This document shows, piece after piece, positions 24,904-34,194 of a DNA stretch of 64,000 nucleotides. The stretch is from Paraburkholderia sp. FT54 (GTDB taxonomy: Bacteria; Pseudomonadota; Gammaproteobacteria; Burkholderiales; Burkholderiaceae), in the NCBI RefSeq assembly GCF_031585635.1, contig NZ_CP134196.1, positions 744,001 to 808,000 on the forward strand, in the 5' to 3' direction. A model generated the notes under the pieces. It had not been told where the DNA came from, made no database searches, and saw only the letters and a list, made by a program, of their open reading frames with translations. Positions within the stretch are counted from its first letter, which is position 1. Every line of letters starts with the position of its first letter. Position numbers and translations under genes: made by a program.

Positions 24904-25362
24904 TTGAAACCGATGCTTTATTCCCGCATTGCTCGCGAGATGCTCGGGGCAAGCTGCGCGCTGTCGTTTGCCGCGCACGCGACGCTCGGCCAGAACGTCA
25001 GCACCGTCGATGGCGATCAGTCCCGCTTGCGCGCGGTGGCTCACACCGCCACTACGCAAAGCGCGTATTCGGTACACCTGATGACGCTGCCGTCCGGCAC
25101 GCTGGTGCGCGAGTACGTCGCGGCCAATGGCATCGTGTTCGGTGTCGCATGGGAAGGGCCGACGCTGCCGGATCTGAAATCCGTGCTGGGAGCTTCATTC
25201 GACGTGTATGTCGCCGCCACCGCGACGCGCCGTGGTACGCCGCTCGCGGTTTCCAGCAGCGACCTGGTCGTGTACTCCGGAGGACATTTGCGCGCGTTCT
25301 CGGGGCATGCCTATCTGCCTCAAGTGGTGCCAGCGGGCGTCGATGTCGGTGTCATCCAATGA
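24904..25362 (+). CDS. DUF2844 domain-containing exported protein
   Basis: A ~152-aa protein with a likely signal peptide (IAREMLGASCALSFAAHATL) and a compact domain: YSVHLMTLPSGTLVREYVAA, GIVFGVAWEGPTLPDLKSVLG and SSDLVVYSGGHLRAFSGHAY. These match DUF2844, common in Burkholderiaceae and of unknown function. TTG at 24904 is chosen because GAGGG lies 7-8 bases upstream; ATG at 24913 is the alternative. It overlaps or abuts the DUF3443 gene, and the two are regularly paired in this group, so their products probably act together in the envelope. Confidence 0.82.
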   Translation: MKPMLYSRIAREMLGASCALSFAAHATLGQNVSTVDGDQSRLRAVAHTATTQSAYSVHLMTLPSGTLVREYVAANGIVFGVAWEGPTLPDLKSVLGASFDVYVAATATRRGTPLAVSSSDLVVYSGGHLRAFSGHAYLPQVVPAGVDVGVIQ

Positions 25363-25373
25363 CGGAGCGGCTC

Positions 25374-26651
25374 ATGCGTCATATGTCTTCGTGCAAGACC
25401 TTGCTATGCGCGGCCCTGCTCGCGTTGCTCGTCGGTGCCTGCGGCGGCGGGGGCGGCGGATCCGGCGGTTCGAACAGCGCGGCCGGCGCCAGCAGTTCGA
25501 CCAGTCCCTCGTCCGGTCCCTCCGTGGGCAATACGTCGCCGTCGTCGCAAGCGCTCGCCACGAACGCGGTGCGCGTGACGGTCGACGCCGGCGTGAGCGA
25601 TGTGCCGAACATGCCGTTCGTCAGTCTCACGATCTGCACGCCGGGCACGACGCAGTGTCAAACCATCGACCACGTGCTGGTCGATACCGGGTCGTGGGGC
25701 GTGCGCCTGTTCGCATCCCAGTTGCCCGCTTCGATGACGCTGCCGCAACAGAAAGACGCCTCGGGCAATCTGGTCGCCGAATGCATGCAGTTCTTCGACG
25801 GCTACACGTGGGGCGCGGTCAAGCTCGCCGATTTGCAGATTGCCGGCGAAAAAGCCGCTTCGCTGCCGATCCAGTTAATCGACCCGAATTATGCAACGCT
25901 ACCCGCCGATTGCGCGGCCCTCGGCGCATCGCGCAACACGCCGGCCACGCTGCAGGCGAACGGCATTCTCGGCATCGGTGTGTTCAAGCACGATTGCGGC
26001 GCGAATTGCGCGCAGCAGACGCTGGCCGGCACCTACTACGGCTGTAACGGCACGACATGCGCATCGATTCCGCTCGCCGAAGAACTGCAGGTGGCGAATC
26101 CGATTCCGTACTTCGCCACCGACAACAACGGCTCGATATTGAGTTTGCCGCAAGTGTCGGGAGCCGCGCAGTCAGTCACCGGGCAACTGGTGTTCGGCAT
26201 CGGCACGCAGACCAACAATACGTTGGGCGGTGCGCAGGTGATCGGCGTGAGTCCGTCGAACGGCACGTTCACGACCGTGCAGAACGGCACCACGTATTCG
26301 CGCAGTATCCTGGACAGCGGTTCGACCGGCCTGTTCTTCCAGACCAATGCGTTGCCGGTATGCGCGAGTCCGAATAATTCGTACTACTGTCCGGTATCGA
26401 CCGAGCAACTGAGCGCGATGATTCAGGGCGTGGACGGCACTACGAGCGCGGTGAATTTCAGCGTCGGCAATGCCGCGACGATTGCGCAGACGTATAGCGG
26501 CGATTCGGCGCTGCCGCTGCTGGCGGGACCGGCTTTCGTCAAATCCGAGATCTTCGACTGGGGGCTGCCGTTCTTCTACGGCCGCAATGTGTACGCCGCC
26601 GTCGAGCAGCAGCCGACACCCGGCGGCACGGGACCTTACGTCGCGTATTGA
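25374..26651 (+). CDS. DUF3443 lipoprotein with two aspartic-protease-like motifs
   Basis: A 425-aa exported lipoprotein: signal peptide with LLVGACGG (lipid Cys about residue 22), a ~40-residue Gly/Ser/Thr linker, then the DUF3443 domain. It contains VLVDTGSWGVRLF and, ~210 residues later, SILDSGSTGLFFQ. Two D-[TS]-G-S motifs followed by hydrophobic strands are what bilobed pepsin-like proteases carry, one per lobe; protease function is inferred, not established for DUF3443. Several Cys may form disulfides (CMQFF, DCAAL, DCGANC, YGCNGTTC). The ATG at 25374 has GGAG at 7 bases; an ATG at 25359 overlaps the DUF2844 stop. Forms an operon with DUF2844. Confidence 0.82.
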   Translation: MRHMSSCKTLLCAALLALLVGACGGGGGGSGGSNSAAGASSSTSPSSGPSVGNTSPSSQALATNAVRVTVDAGVSDVPNMPFVSLTICTPGTTQCQTIDHVLVDTGSWGVRLFASQLPASMTLPQQKDASGNLVAECMQFFDGYTWGAVKLADLQIAGEKAASLPIQLIDPNYATLPADCAALGASRNTPATLQANGILGIGVFKHDCGANCAQQTLAGTYYGCNGTTCASIPLAEELQVANPIPYFATDNNGSILSLPQVSGAAQSVTGQLVFGIGTQTNNTLGGAQVIGVSPSNGTFTTVQNGTTYSRSILDSGSTGLFFQTNALPVCASPNNSYYCPVSTEQLSAMIQGVDGTTSAVNFSVGNAATIAQTYSGDSALPLLAGPAFVKSEIFDWGLPFFYGRNVYAAVEQQPTPGGTGPYVAY

Positions 26652-26694
26652 GTCGAGCGACAGCCGACGATCGCCGGATTTGCCGGATGTGAAA

Positions 26695-26730
26695 ACGGGC
26701 CGCGACGGAACATCTTCCGTCGCGGCCCGT
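26695..26730. terminator. Strong 16-bp hairpin terminator, shared by convergent genes
   Basis: ACGGGCCGCGACGGAA pairs perfectly with TTCCGTCGCGGCCCGT around a CATC loop. On the minus strand it is followed by TTTTC, making a good intrinsic terminator 21 bp after the glycosyltransferase stop. It also lies 43 bp after the DUF3443 stop on the plus strand. Confidence 0.85.
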
Positions 26731-26751
26731 CAGTTGACTCGGTCGGGTTGC

Positions 26752-28599
26752 TTACTTTTTGTCGAGGCTGTTCAGCAACTTCAATACACCTTCGCCGAAC
26801 GCCTCGGGACGTCCCACGAAGATGCGCTCGACCGCTTTCTCGTCGATCAGGCGCCGGCGCAGTGCCTCGCGTTCGTCGTGCTGTTCGGCGAGCCGGGCGG
26901 CGGCACGCACGTATTCATCGACCGAGTGAGTGGTCAGCCATGACGGCAAACCCGCGCGCTCGAAGAGGCCGCTGTCGATATGCTCGAATACTTCACGCCC
27001 GCACAGGTTGACGCCGGGCAGGCCCATCGTGAACGAATCGACGATGCCGTTGGTATTGCCGAACGGAAACGGGCTCACGAACATGTCCATCTTGTTGAGG
27101 ACTTTCAGATACGTCGGATAGCTGAGCGAACCGTACACGTCCACGCACGATTCCGGCAACGTCGCATAAATCGACTTTCTGACGTACGCCAGATCGATGC
27201 TTTCGCTCCATGCGGTCATGAAATGGAACTTGACCGGCACGCGAGCGGCGTCAACGATCGCCTTGCACGTTTCAAGGAAGTGCGGATTGATCTTCATCGC
27301 GCTGGCGGTCACCGCGACGTTGACGACTGCGCCGCATGCCGGCACGGACGGCACGATCTCAGTGAGCAGCCTGGACGGCACATACGGTTGGCCATCCTTG
27401 GGTAGACGCAGCATTTTTTCGCTGAAGCATGTCGGGTCGCCGATGAAATCTTCCTCGACGCTCACATAGTCGATCTGCGCCGCGTGCATCGTGGCGGGAT
27501 GGCCGAGACCCGCGATCTGCAGCGGCGCCACGCGCAGGTTAGACAGAAAGATCGTGTGCGAGAACATGCCGACGCTCGGCATATAGAGGACGTCCGGTTT
27601 CTCGCGTGTCGCGAATTCCTGAATCTGGCGAATGCAGTCGCCGATATATTCCGGATGCTCGAATTCGACGAAGCGGTCGAAAATCGCGCGGCCCGCTTCG
27701 TCCACATGCTGCGCCTCGCCGAACGCGACGACCTCGAAATGTTTGCGCGCGGCAAGCATTGTGCGCGAATGGGTGCGATAGATCGTGTGGCCGCCCGTGA
27801 ACCATTCGAGCACTACGAGCATCACCGGCTTGCGTCCTTTGATCCGCGTACGGCCGACGCCGGCCTCATGGTCGAGCAGCCCGAGCGTGCCGAGCTTGTT
27901 GCGGACCAGCTTGTTGATGCTGCGCTTGATTGCGTGTCGCTCGGGCGAGGTCGAGTAACTGCAATGCATGTAGGCGCCGCACACGGCGGAGGTCGGCAAG
28001 TCGTCGAGGTCTTCGATGGCGTCGAGCGCGCTCGGCAACCATTTGAGCAGCCGTTCGCGTTTTTCATGTGAGGCGGGCGAAATGTGCACGGCCCCGGCGA
28101 CGATCGACACGCCGAGGCTCGTGGCGAGTACCGGGTCGCATCGGTGGAGGTCGGCGAAATCAAGGTCGTATTGCGAGCTCGGCGTGTAAAGCACGAGTTG
28201 CTTGCGGGTCAATGCGTCGCGCGCGGCTGCGTCGTCGCTGCCGGTTGTGGTTTCGAGGAGCTTGCGTACGATGTGATCGGTCGAGCCGTACGACGTCACG
28301 GCGAAAATCATGTTGATCCACGGCCGGCCCCAGAACATGAGGTTCATTTTTTCCGGCGGCAGCGTGTACCCGGATGCGGAAAACAGCGCCGTAAAGCCGT
28401 CGGCGATACGTTGCAGGGTGCGTCGCGATTCTTCATGGCTGGGCGAGTCCGGATCGCTGCGGGCAAAGCGTTCGCTGCCGAGCGTGCCGCGTTTTTCGGA
28501 AAGCGTTTTGAGCAGCGCGGAGAATTCCTCGTGCGCGGCGTCGTAGTCACGGGACTGGATCTGGGATTCGAAACGATCGAGGGAAAATTCGGTGCTCAT
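26752..28599 (-). CDS. HMW1C-like cytoplasmic N-glycosyltransferase (GT41-type)
   Basis: A 615-aa protein matching the size of Haemophilus HMW1C and Actinobacillus NGT (~620 aa). An all-helical N-terminal domain (about 1-230) is followed by two Rossmann domains: MLVVLEWFTGGHTIYRTHSR, IAGLGHPATMHAAQIDYVSV and FPFGNTNGIVDSFTMGLPGV. The N-x3-D spacing in NGIVD matches the nucleotide-sugar contacts of NGT. This family transfers a hexose from UDP- or GDP-sugar onto Asn in N-x-S/T sequons of adhesins in the cytoplasm. No adhesin gene lies beside it, so its protein substrate is elsewhere or different. The start at 28599 (MSTEFSLDRF) gives the normal length. It ends at a strong shared terminator. Confidence 0.8.
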   Translation of the reverse strand: MSTEFSLDRFESQIQSRDYDAAHEEFSALLKTLSEKRGTLGSERFARSDPDSPSHEESRRTLQRIADGFTALFSASGYTLPPEKMNLMFWGRPWINMIFAVTSYGSTDHIVRKLLETTTGSDDAAARDALTRKQLVLYTPSSQYDLDFADLHRCDPVLATSLGVSIVAGAVHISPASHEKRERLLKWLPSALDAIEDLDDLPTSAVCGAYMHCSYSTSPERHAIKRSINKLVRNKLGTLGLLDHEAGVGRTRIKGRKPVMLVVLEWFTGGHTIYRTHSRTMLAARKHFEVVAFGEAQHVDEAGRAIFDRFVEFEHPEYIGDCIRQIQEFATREKPDVLYMPSVGMFSHTIFLSNLRVAPLQIAGLGHPATMHAAQIDYVSVEEDFIGDPTCFSEKMLRLPKDGQPYVPSRLLTEIVPSVPACGAVVNVAVTASAMKINPHFLETCKAIVDAARVPVKFHFMTAWSESIDLAYVRKSIYATLPESCVDVYGSLSYPTYLKVLNKMDMFVSPFPFGNTNGIVDSFTMGLPGVNLCGREVFEHIDSGLFERAGLPSWLTTHSVDEYVRAAARLAEQHDEREALRRRLIDEKAVERIFVGRPEAFGEGVLKLLNSLDKK

Positions 28600-29067
28600 G
28601 GCTTGGGTCGATGGTGAACGGCATACGTTGTTCCGCATGCGCGTTGTGTTCAATGACAAGGAGGCGGGCGGCGGGGCGTTTGCAACCGTGGCGGGTTGTG
28701 ACGCTTGTTCGAAGCTCGTCGGGCTGACTGAGGGCGATTTGCGCGTGCTGCGGGTGTCGCCGGCTGGATCCGATTGTCAAAGAATTCGACCGGGCTGCAT
28801 CTAGGAAGAGTCTTATTTTGAGAAAGGTTTTTGAGATCGATCGTGGCGCGAGACAGTGTGGCGTCTCGACATGACCGTTGGGTGGTCTCCGGCGGACAGA
28901 CAGGTTTCAGGAAGCGGTTGCCCGGCATGGCGCGGACGGACCGAGGCGGTTGTCGCCGTCGCCGTTGCCGTGCATGGATCCGGAGATCGGGTTTCGCCCG
29001 CGCAACTGTTCAGGATGCGCGTGTGCGGGTCTGTCGAGTCATGTCGGTTTTGCGCCGGAGAACCCGG
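28600..29067. other. Intergenic region upstream of the N-glycosyltransferase
   Basis: About 468 bp between two minus-strand genes. It must contain the glycosyltransferase promoter. A TTGACA hexamer on the minus strand near 28776-28781 lacks a matching -10 box. A short GCCGG/CCGGC hairpin at about 29054-29068 is a weak terminator candidate for the metallopeptidase gene. No coding sequence is recognisable. Confidence 0.4.
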
Positions 29068-30357
29068 CTAGCGCCGCCGAGCAGCCCGCTTCGCCGGGGC
29101 GGCCTGGACGGTGGCGGGTTCCTGCTGCAACGGTGGTTCGGATGCCACGGGTTGCAGCGGTAGGGCGGTCGCGTCGATCGGTGCCCCAACCGCCGCCGCA
29201 TCCACCGTTTGCCCCATTTCGGGCTGCGCCGCTGGTTCAAGCGGCTGCGCCGGCGCAGCCTGGCCCGGCGGCGTCGCCGCTTCGCGCGGCTGCGACTTGT
29301 CGCCGGCCCCTTCGATCACGCGATGCACGAAGCGCAGCTTCTCCACGACCGGCGCAGCCAGCGTGAACGGGTAGCCGTCCGGCATGCCGAGACTGCGGTT
29401 CAGGCTGTTCAACGCATAAGTGAGCGGAAACCACCGCTTCATCAGATTCTCGAAGCTCGCGTCTTCCACCGGCGTACGGTCGGTCAGCGTCGGCTCGCTA
29501 GGGTCGTCGGGCAGCAGCGCTACGCCGTATGAGGTCGACGTATCCAGCACGTCGACGATTAGCATGTAATGCGCCCAGGTTTCGGCCCAATCCTCCCAGG
29601 GATGCATGGTGGCATACGCGCTGATGAACGACGCCTGCCATTCAGCCGGCGCGCCGTCGCGATAGTAGGTCTTCAGCGCCTCGCCGTAGTCGGTGCTTTC
29701 GTCGCCGAAGAGTTTGCGGAACGGCTCGAGCCAGCGCGGATTGTCCTCCACCAGTTGGCTAAAGTAGTAGTGGCCCGTCTCGTGCCGGAAATGTCCGAGC
29801 AGGGTCCGGTAGGGCTCGCCCATCGCGGTGCGCACTTTCTCGCGATAGGCGTCGTCGGCCTCGGCGATGTTCAGCGTGATGAGCCCGTTATCATGGCCAG
29901 TCATGACGCGCGAACCGTCGCCGCCGTCCTCGAGGAATTGGAACGCGAGCCCGTGCTCGGGATCGGCCTGGCGCGACTTCACGTCGAGGCCGAGTTCGGC
30001 CAGCGTGTACAGCAGACGGCGTTTGGCCATCTCCAGCCGATACCAGTAGAGCCGGTTGTCCGGCGCGCTCAGATTCGGAATCATGAGGGTCAGCTGGCAG
30101 GCGCGGCACAGCACGTCCGGCGAGTCGGCGGGGATCATCCAGTTGCAGACGTTTTCGACGGCATAGTTGTGGCATTGGCGGAACAGTGCGCCCTCGGCGC
30201 CCGGATGCAGGCTGCGCCAGCGTTCTTCGCCGGCATCTTCGAACGCGCTGATTTCCGCCAGTTCAGGCACATAGCCGAGCAATGACTCGCAACGTTCGCA
30301 GCGAACGTTTTCGTAGAACACAAGGTGCGAGCAATGATTGCAGTGGAAGGTTTTCAT
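29068..30357 (-). CDS. Putative zinc-binding metallopeptidase with N-terminal zinc ribbon
   Basis: A 429-aa cytoplasmic protein. The N-terminal zinc ribbon has Cys6, Cys9, Cys20 and Cys23 (FHCNHCSHLVFYENVRCERC), with more Cys pairs at about 62-87. The HExxH motif is HETGH at residues 192-196 in GHFRHETGHYYFSQLVED, and EDWAETWAHY further on may supply the third ligand. Residues ~340-429 are a Pro/Ala/Gln-rich low-complexity tail ending in RRR. The family (Peptidase_Mx-like, DUF4157-unrelated) commonly sits with transglutaminase, alpha-E and ATP-grasp genes, as here divergently. A role in processing the modified peptide of that cluster is inferred. Confidence 0.8.
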   Translation of the reverse strand: MKTFHCNHCSHLVFYENVRCERCESLLGYVPELAEISAFEDAGEERWRSLHPGAEGALFRQCHNYAVENVCNWMIPADSPDVLCRACQLTLMIPNLSAPDNRLYWYRLEMAKRRLLYTLAELGLDVKSRQADPEHGLAFQFLEDGGDGSRVMTGHDNGLITLNIAEADDAYREKVRTAMGEPYRTLLGHFRHETGHYYFSQLVEDNPRWLEPFRKLFGDESTDYGEALKTYYRDGAPAEWQASFISAYATMHPWEDWAETWAHYMLIVDVLDTSTSYGVALLPDDPSEPTLTDRTPVEDASFENLMKRWFPLTYALNSLNRSLGMPDGYPFTLAAPVVEKLRFVHRVIEGAGDKSQPREAATPPGQAAPAQPLEPAAQPEMGQTVDAAAVGAPIDATALPLQPVASEPPLQQEPATVQAAPAKRAARRR

Positions 30358-30691
30358 CGGTCGAGCCTGGGAGATGGGAGGACAGTCATAGGAGAACACC
30401 CGCCGCAATCTTCATGCCGCATTTGCCAGACGTCACTGGTTTAACGCACAGTACGTGCATGATCGTGCACGGGCGTTGCGCCGCTTTGGTGCGCGGACCT
30501 GGAAATGGCGTGGAAGGGTGCTGTGTTCGGTCGACCGGACGGTCGGTCACGCGTGGCAAACTTCGAAGCAGGCGGTGATCCGGGCAGTACGGGCAGTTCA
30601 CTCGGTTTTTTGCACCTGTTCAACTTGCGTTCAACAAACGGCATGAAGCTTGCTTTTTGGCGGGCTGCCATCCTTCGTCCAGGAGTCCGGT
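30358..30691. promoter_or_regulatory. Divergent promoter region between metallopeptidase and transglutaminase operon
   Basis: About 334 bp serving both transcription directions. It includes a symmetric element GTGCA-N6-TGCAC at 30455-30470 that could be an operator. No coding sequence is convincing in it. Confidence 0.4.
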
Positions 30692-33600
30692 GTGTCTATA
30701 CGCGTCGCGTTGCATCATGTCACACATTACCGTTACGACAGGCTGGTTTCACTGTCGGCCCAGGTCGTGCGTCTCCGGCCTGCGCCGCATTGCCGGACGC
30801 CGATTCTCTCGTATTCGATGCGAGTCGAGCCGGCCGGACACTTCATCAACTGGCAGCAGGACGCGTTTGCCAACTATCAGGCCCGGCTCGTTTTCCCCGA
30901 GAAGACGCGCGAATTCAAGGTGACCGTCGATCTGGTCGCCGAGATGGCCGTCTATAACCCGTTCGACTTCTTTCTCGAACCCTCGGCCGAGCAATTTCCG
31001 TTCGACTATTCGCCCGGCCTCGCGTTGGAACTCGCCCCGTACCGCGTCAAGCGGGCGATGACACCGCGCTTCGCCGAGTTTGTCGGGAGTATCGACCGCA
31101 CGGCCACCAGTACCGCCGACTTTCTCGTCGCCCTGAATCAACGTTTGCAACGCGAGATCCGTTACCTGATCCGCATGGAGCCGGGCGTGCAGACGCCCGA
31201 GGAAACACTCGCGAGCGCCGCGGGCTCGTGCCGCGATTCGGGCTGGCTGCTGGTCGAGACCTTACGGCAGCTGGGGCTGGCGGCGCGCTTCGTGTCCGGT
31301 TACTTGCTGCAACTCGCGCCCGACGTCAAATCCATCGACGGCCCCAGCGGCACCGAGGTCGACTTCACCGACCTGCACGCGTGGTGCGAAGTCTACCTGC
31401 CGGGCGCCGGCTGGATCGGCCTCGATCCGACCTCCGGGCTGCTGGCGGGCGAAGGGCATATCCCCGTCGCCTGCACGCCCGAGCCGGGCAGCGCGGCGCC
31501 GATCTCGGGCGCTGTCGACGAGTCCGAGGTCGAGTTCGAACACACGATGTCGATCGAGCGTGTTCTGGAGACGCCGCGCGTCACCAAGCCGTTCAGCGAA
31601 GCGGTGTGGGCCGACGTGCTGAACATGGGCGCGCAGGTCGACCGGCAGCTGCAAGACATGGACGTGCGTTTGACGATGGGCGGCGAGCCGACCTTCGTCT
31701 CGGTGCGCGATCGCGATGCGGCCGAATGGAACACCGACGCGCTCGGCCCGACCAAACGCGGCTACGCGGTCGCGCTGATGGACAAGCTGCGCTCGCGCTA
31801 CGGCGCGAACGGCTTCCTGCATATCGGCCAGGGCAAGTGGTATCCGGGCGAGCAATTGCCGCGCTGGGCGATGTCGCTGTACTGGCGCGCCGACGGCGAG
31901 CCCTGCTGGCATGACCCATCGCTGTTCGCGGACGAACGCGAGCCCGGCACCTACACCGCCGCCGACGCGCAACGCTTCCTCGCGCATCTCGCGACCAAAC
32001 TCTCGCTCGACACGGACTGCATCCAGCCCGGTTTCGAGGACGTCTGGTACTACCTGTGGCGCGAGCGCCGTCTGCCGGTCAACGTCGATCCACTCGACGC
32101 ACGGCTGGACGATGAACTGGAGCGCGTGCGCCTGCGCCGCGTATTCGACGCGGGCCTGGGCGGCGCGACCGGTTTCGTGCTGCCGCTCGCGCGCGAGCGC
32201 GAGGTGCCTGACGAGGCGCCGCAATGGGTCAGCGGCCGCTGGTTTTTCCGCGACGAGCGCATGTTCCTGATTCCGGGCGATTCACCGATGGGTTATCGCT
32301 TGCCGCTCGATTCGCTGCCGTGGGTGTCGAAGACCGACTATCCGTACCAGCACGCGCACGATCCGTTTGCGCCACCTGTGCCGTTGCGTTCGGCCGCGCA
32401 GTTACGCATGCAATACGACGGCGAGCAGCGCACCATGAGCCCCGCCGATGCGCGGCGCGCGGCGGCGTTGTCGTCTTCGGCGGCGGAGTTGCTGAGCGGC
32501 ATGCCCGGCGGCGGCGCGCTGGCCTATGCGCGGCAACCCGGCGACCAGGCGGCGCCGGCGCGCGGGCAGTCGTCGAAGGAAACGATCCGCACGGCGATTT
32601 GCGTCGAAGCACGCGACCCGAAACGGGCGGCCGGCCCGAAGGCAGAAACGGAGGCATTCGGCAGCGGCCGCAGGCTGCTGCATGTGTTCATGCCGCCGCT
32701 CACCGAACTCGACGACTATCTCGATCTGCTCGCGGCGGTCGAGGCGACGGCAACCGAGCTACGCATGCAGGTGGTGCTAGAAGGTTACCCGCCGCCGCGC
32801 GACGCGCGCCTGAAAGTGCTGCAAGTCACGCCCGACCCTGGCGTGATCGAGGTGAACATTCATCCTGCGGCGAACTGGGAGCAACTGGTCGATCACACGG
32901 AGTATCTGTACCAGTCCGCGGCTGAAAGCTATCTCAGCAGCGAGAAGTTCATGACCGACGGCCGGCACACCGGAACCGGCGGCGGCAATCACTTCGTGCT
33001 CGGCGGCGCGACGCCCGCCGACAGCCCGTTCCTGCGCCGTCCCGATCTGCTGGCGAGCCTGATCGCGTACTGGCACAACCATCCGTCGCTGTCGTATCTG
33101 TTTTCCGGCCTGTTCATCGGGCCGACCAGCCAGGCGCCGCGTATCGACGAAGCACGCAACGACCAGGTCTACGAGCTCGAAGTGGCGTTCCGTGAATTGC
33201 AGCGGCAGATCGACATGCTCGGCGGCCGCGACAGCGCGAGCCTGCCGGCGTGGATGATCGACCGCTCGCTGCGCAATATCCTGATCGACGTGACGGGCAA
33301 CACGCACCGCGCCGAGTTCTGCATCGACAAACTCTATTCGCCCGATGGTCCAACCGGCCGCCTCGGCCTGCTCGAGTTGCGCGGCTTCGAAATGCCGCCG
33401 CACGCGCGCATGAGTCTGGTGCAGCAACTGCTGCTGCGCGCGCTGGTGGCGCGCTTCTGGCAGACGCCGTACACGCAGCGGCTCACGCGCTGGGGCACGG
33501 AGCTGCACGACCGCTTTCTGCTCGGCACGTTCGTGAAGATGGATTTCGACGACGTGCTCGGCGAACTGAACCGCGCGGGCTTCGCGTTCGACAGCAGCTG

Positions 33601-34165
33601 GTTCGCGCCGCACTTCGAATTCCGCTTCCCGCTGGTCGGCGAGACGACGGTGAACGGCGTCTCGCTCACCATCCGCAACGCGCTCGAACCGTGGCACGTG
33701 ATGGGCGAAGAGGGCTCGCCGGGCGGCACGGTGCGTTATGTGGATTCGTCGGTGGAGCGGCTCGAAGTGCGCGTGCTCGGCCTGAACGACAACCGCCATG
33801 TGCTGACCGTCAACGGCGTACCCGTGCCGTTGCAGCCGACCGGCCGCGCCAGCGAATATGTGGCCGGCGTGCGCTTTCGCGCGTGGTCGCAGCCGTCGGC
33901 GCTGCATCCGACCATCGGCGTGGATGCGCCGCTCACTTTCGACCTGGTCGACACATGGGCCGGCCGCTCCGTGGGCGGATGCCAGTATCATGTCGCTCAT
34001 CCGGGCGGGCGCAATTACCAGACCTTCCCGGTCAACGCCTACGAGGCGGAAAGCCGGCGGCGCGCGCGCTTCTTCGCGTCGGGACATACGCCGGGGCCGC
34101 TCACGGTCGATGCGCCGCACCGCAGTCTGGAATTTCCGTTCACACTGGACCTGCGCTACTGGTGA
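30692..34165 (+). CDS. Transglutaminase-like protein fused to DUF2126 (glutamine-synthetase-like amidoligase)
   Basis: A 1157-aa cytoplasmic protein. Residues 1-~290 are a bacterial transglutaminase N-terminal plus core domain with an intact triad: Cys180 in GSCRDSGWLL, His229 in TDLHAWCEVYLP and Asp245 in GLDPTSG. From ~310 to the end is DUF2126 (MGGEPTFVSVRDRDAAEWN, GTGGGNHFVLGGATPADSPF, RGFEMPPHARMSLVQQLLLR), proposed to be a glutamine-synthetase-fold amide ligase. The GTG start at 30692 follows AGGAG. It is the first gene of a three-gene operon with an ATP-grasp/alpha-E protein and a second transglutaminase, predicted to make, modify or cleave peptide or isopeptide bonds; the biological product is not known. 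Confidence 0.88.
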   Translation: MSIRVALHHVTHYRYDRLVSLSAQVVRLRPAPHCRTPILSYSMRVEPAGHFINWQQDAFANYQARLVFPEKTREFKVTVDLVAEMAVYNPFDFFLEPSAEQFPFDYSPGLALELAPYRVKRAMTPRFAEFVGSIDRTATSTADFLVALNQRLQREIRYLIRMEPGVQTPEETLASAAGSCRDSGWLLVETLRQLGLAARFVSGYLLQLAPDVKSIDGPSGTEVDFTDLHAWCEVYLPGAGWIGLDPTSGLLAGEGHIPVACTPEPGSAAPISGAVDESEVEFEHTMSIERVLETPRVTKPFSEAVWADVLNMGAQVDRQLQDMDVRLTMGGEPTFVSVRDRDAAEWNTDALGPTKRGYAVALMDKLRSRYGANGFLHIGQGKWYPGEQLPRWAMSLYWRADGEPCWHDPSLFADEREPGTYTAADAQRFLAHLATKLSLDTDCIQPGFEDVWYYLWRERRLPVNVDPLDARLDDELERVRLRRVFDAGLGGATGFVLPLAREREVPDEAPQWVSGRWFFRDERMFLIPGDSPMGYRLPLDSLPWVSKTDYPYQHAHDPFAPPVPLRSAAQLRMQYDGEQRTMSPADARRAAALSSSAAELLSGMPGGGALAYARQPGDQAAPARGQSSKETIRTAICVEARDPKRAAGPKAETEAFGSGRRLLHVFMPPLTELDDYLDLLAAVEATATELRMQVVLEGYPPPRDARLKVLQVTPDPGVIEVNIHPAANWEQLVDHTEYLYQSAAESYLSSEKFMTDGRHTGTGGGNHFVLGGATPADSPFLRRPDLLASLIAYWHNHPSLSYLFSGLFIGPTSQAPRIDEARNDQVYELEVAFRELQRQIDMLGGRDSASLPAWMIDRSLRNILIDVTGNTHRAEFCIDKLYSPDGPTGRLGLLELRGFEMPPHARMSLVQQLLLRALVARFWQTPYTQRLTRWGTELHDRFLLGTFVKMDFDDVLGELNRAGFAFDSSWFAPHFEFRFPLVGETTVNGVSLTIRNALEPWHVMGEEGSPGGTVRYVDSSVERLEVRVLGLNDNRHVLTVNGVPVPLQPTGRASEYVAGVRFRAWSQPSALHPTIGVDAPLTFDLVDTWAGRSVGGCQYHVAHPGGRNYQTFPVNAYEAESRRRARFFASGHTPGPLTVDAPHRSLEFPFTLDLRYW

Positions 34166-34194
34166 AACCAGCACACTCTTAAAACGACACGACC

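Noticed and set aside
28776..28781. TTGACA on the minus strand as -35 box of the glycosyltransferase promoter
   Set aside because: No -10-like hexamer occurs 16-18 bp further on, and the distance to the start codon is large.
29569..30285. A 238-codon open frame antisense to the metallopeptidase gene
   Set aside because: Some stretches look protein-like, but the opposite strand carries the zinc ribbon and HExxH motifs and a normal start; no family matches the antisense frame.
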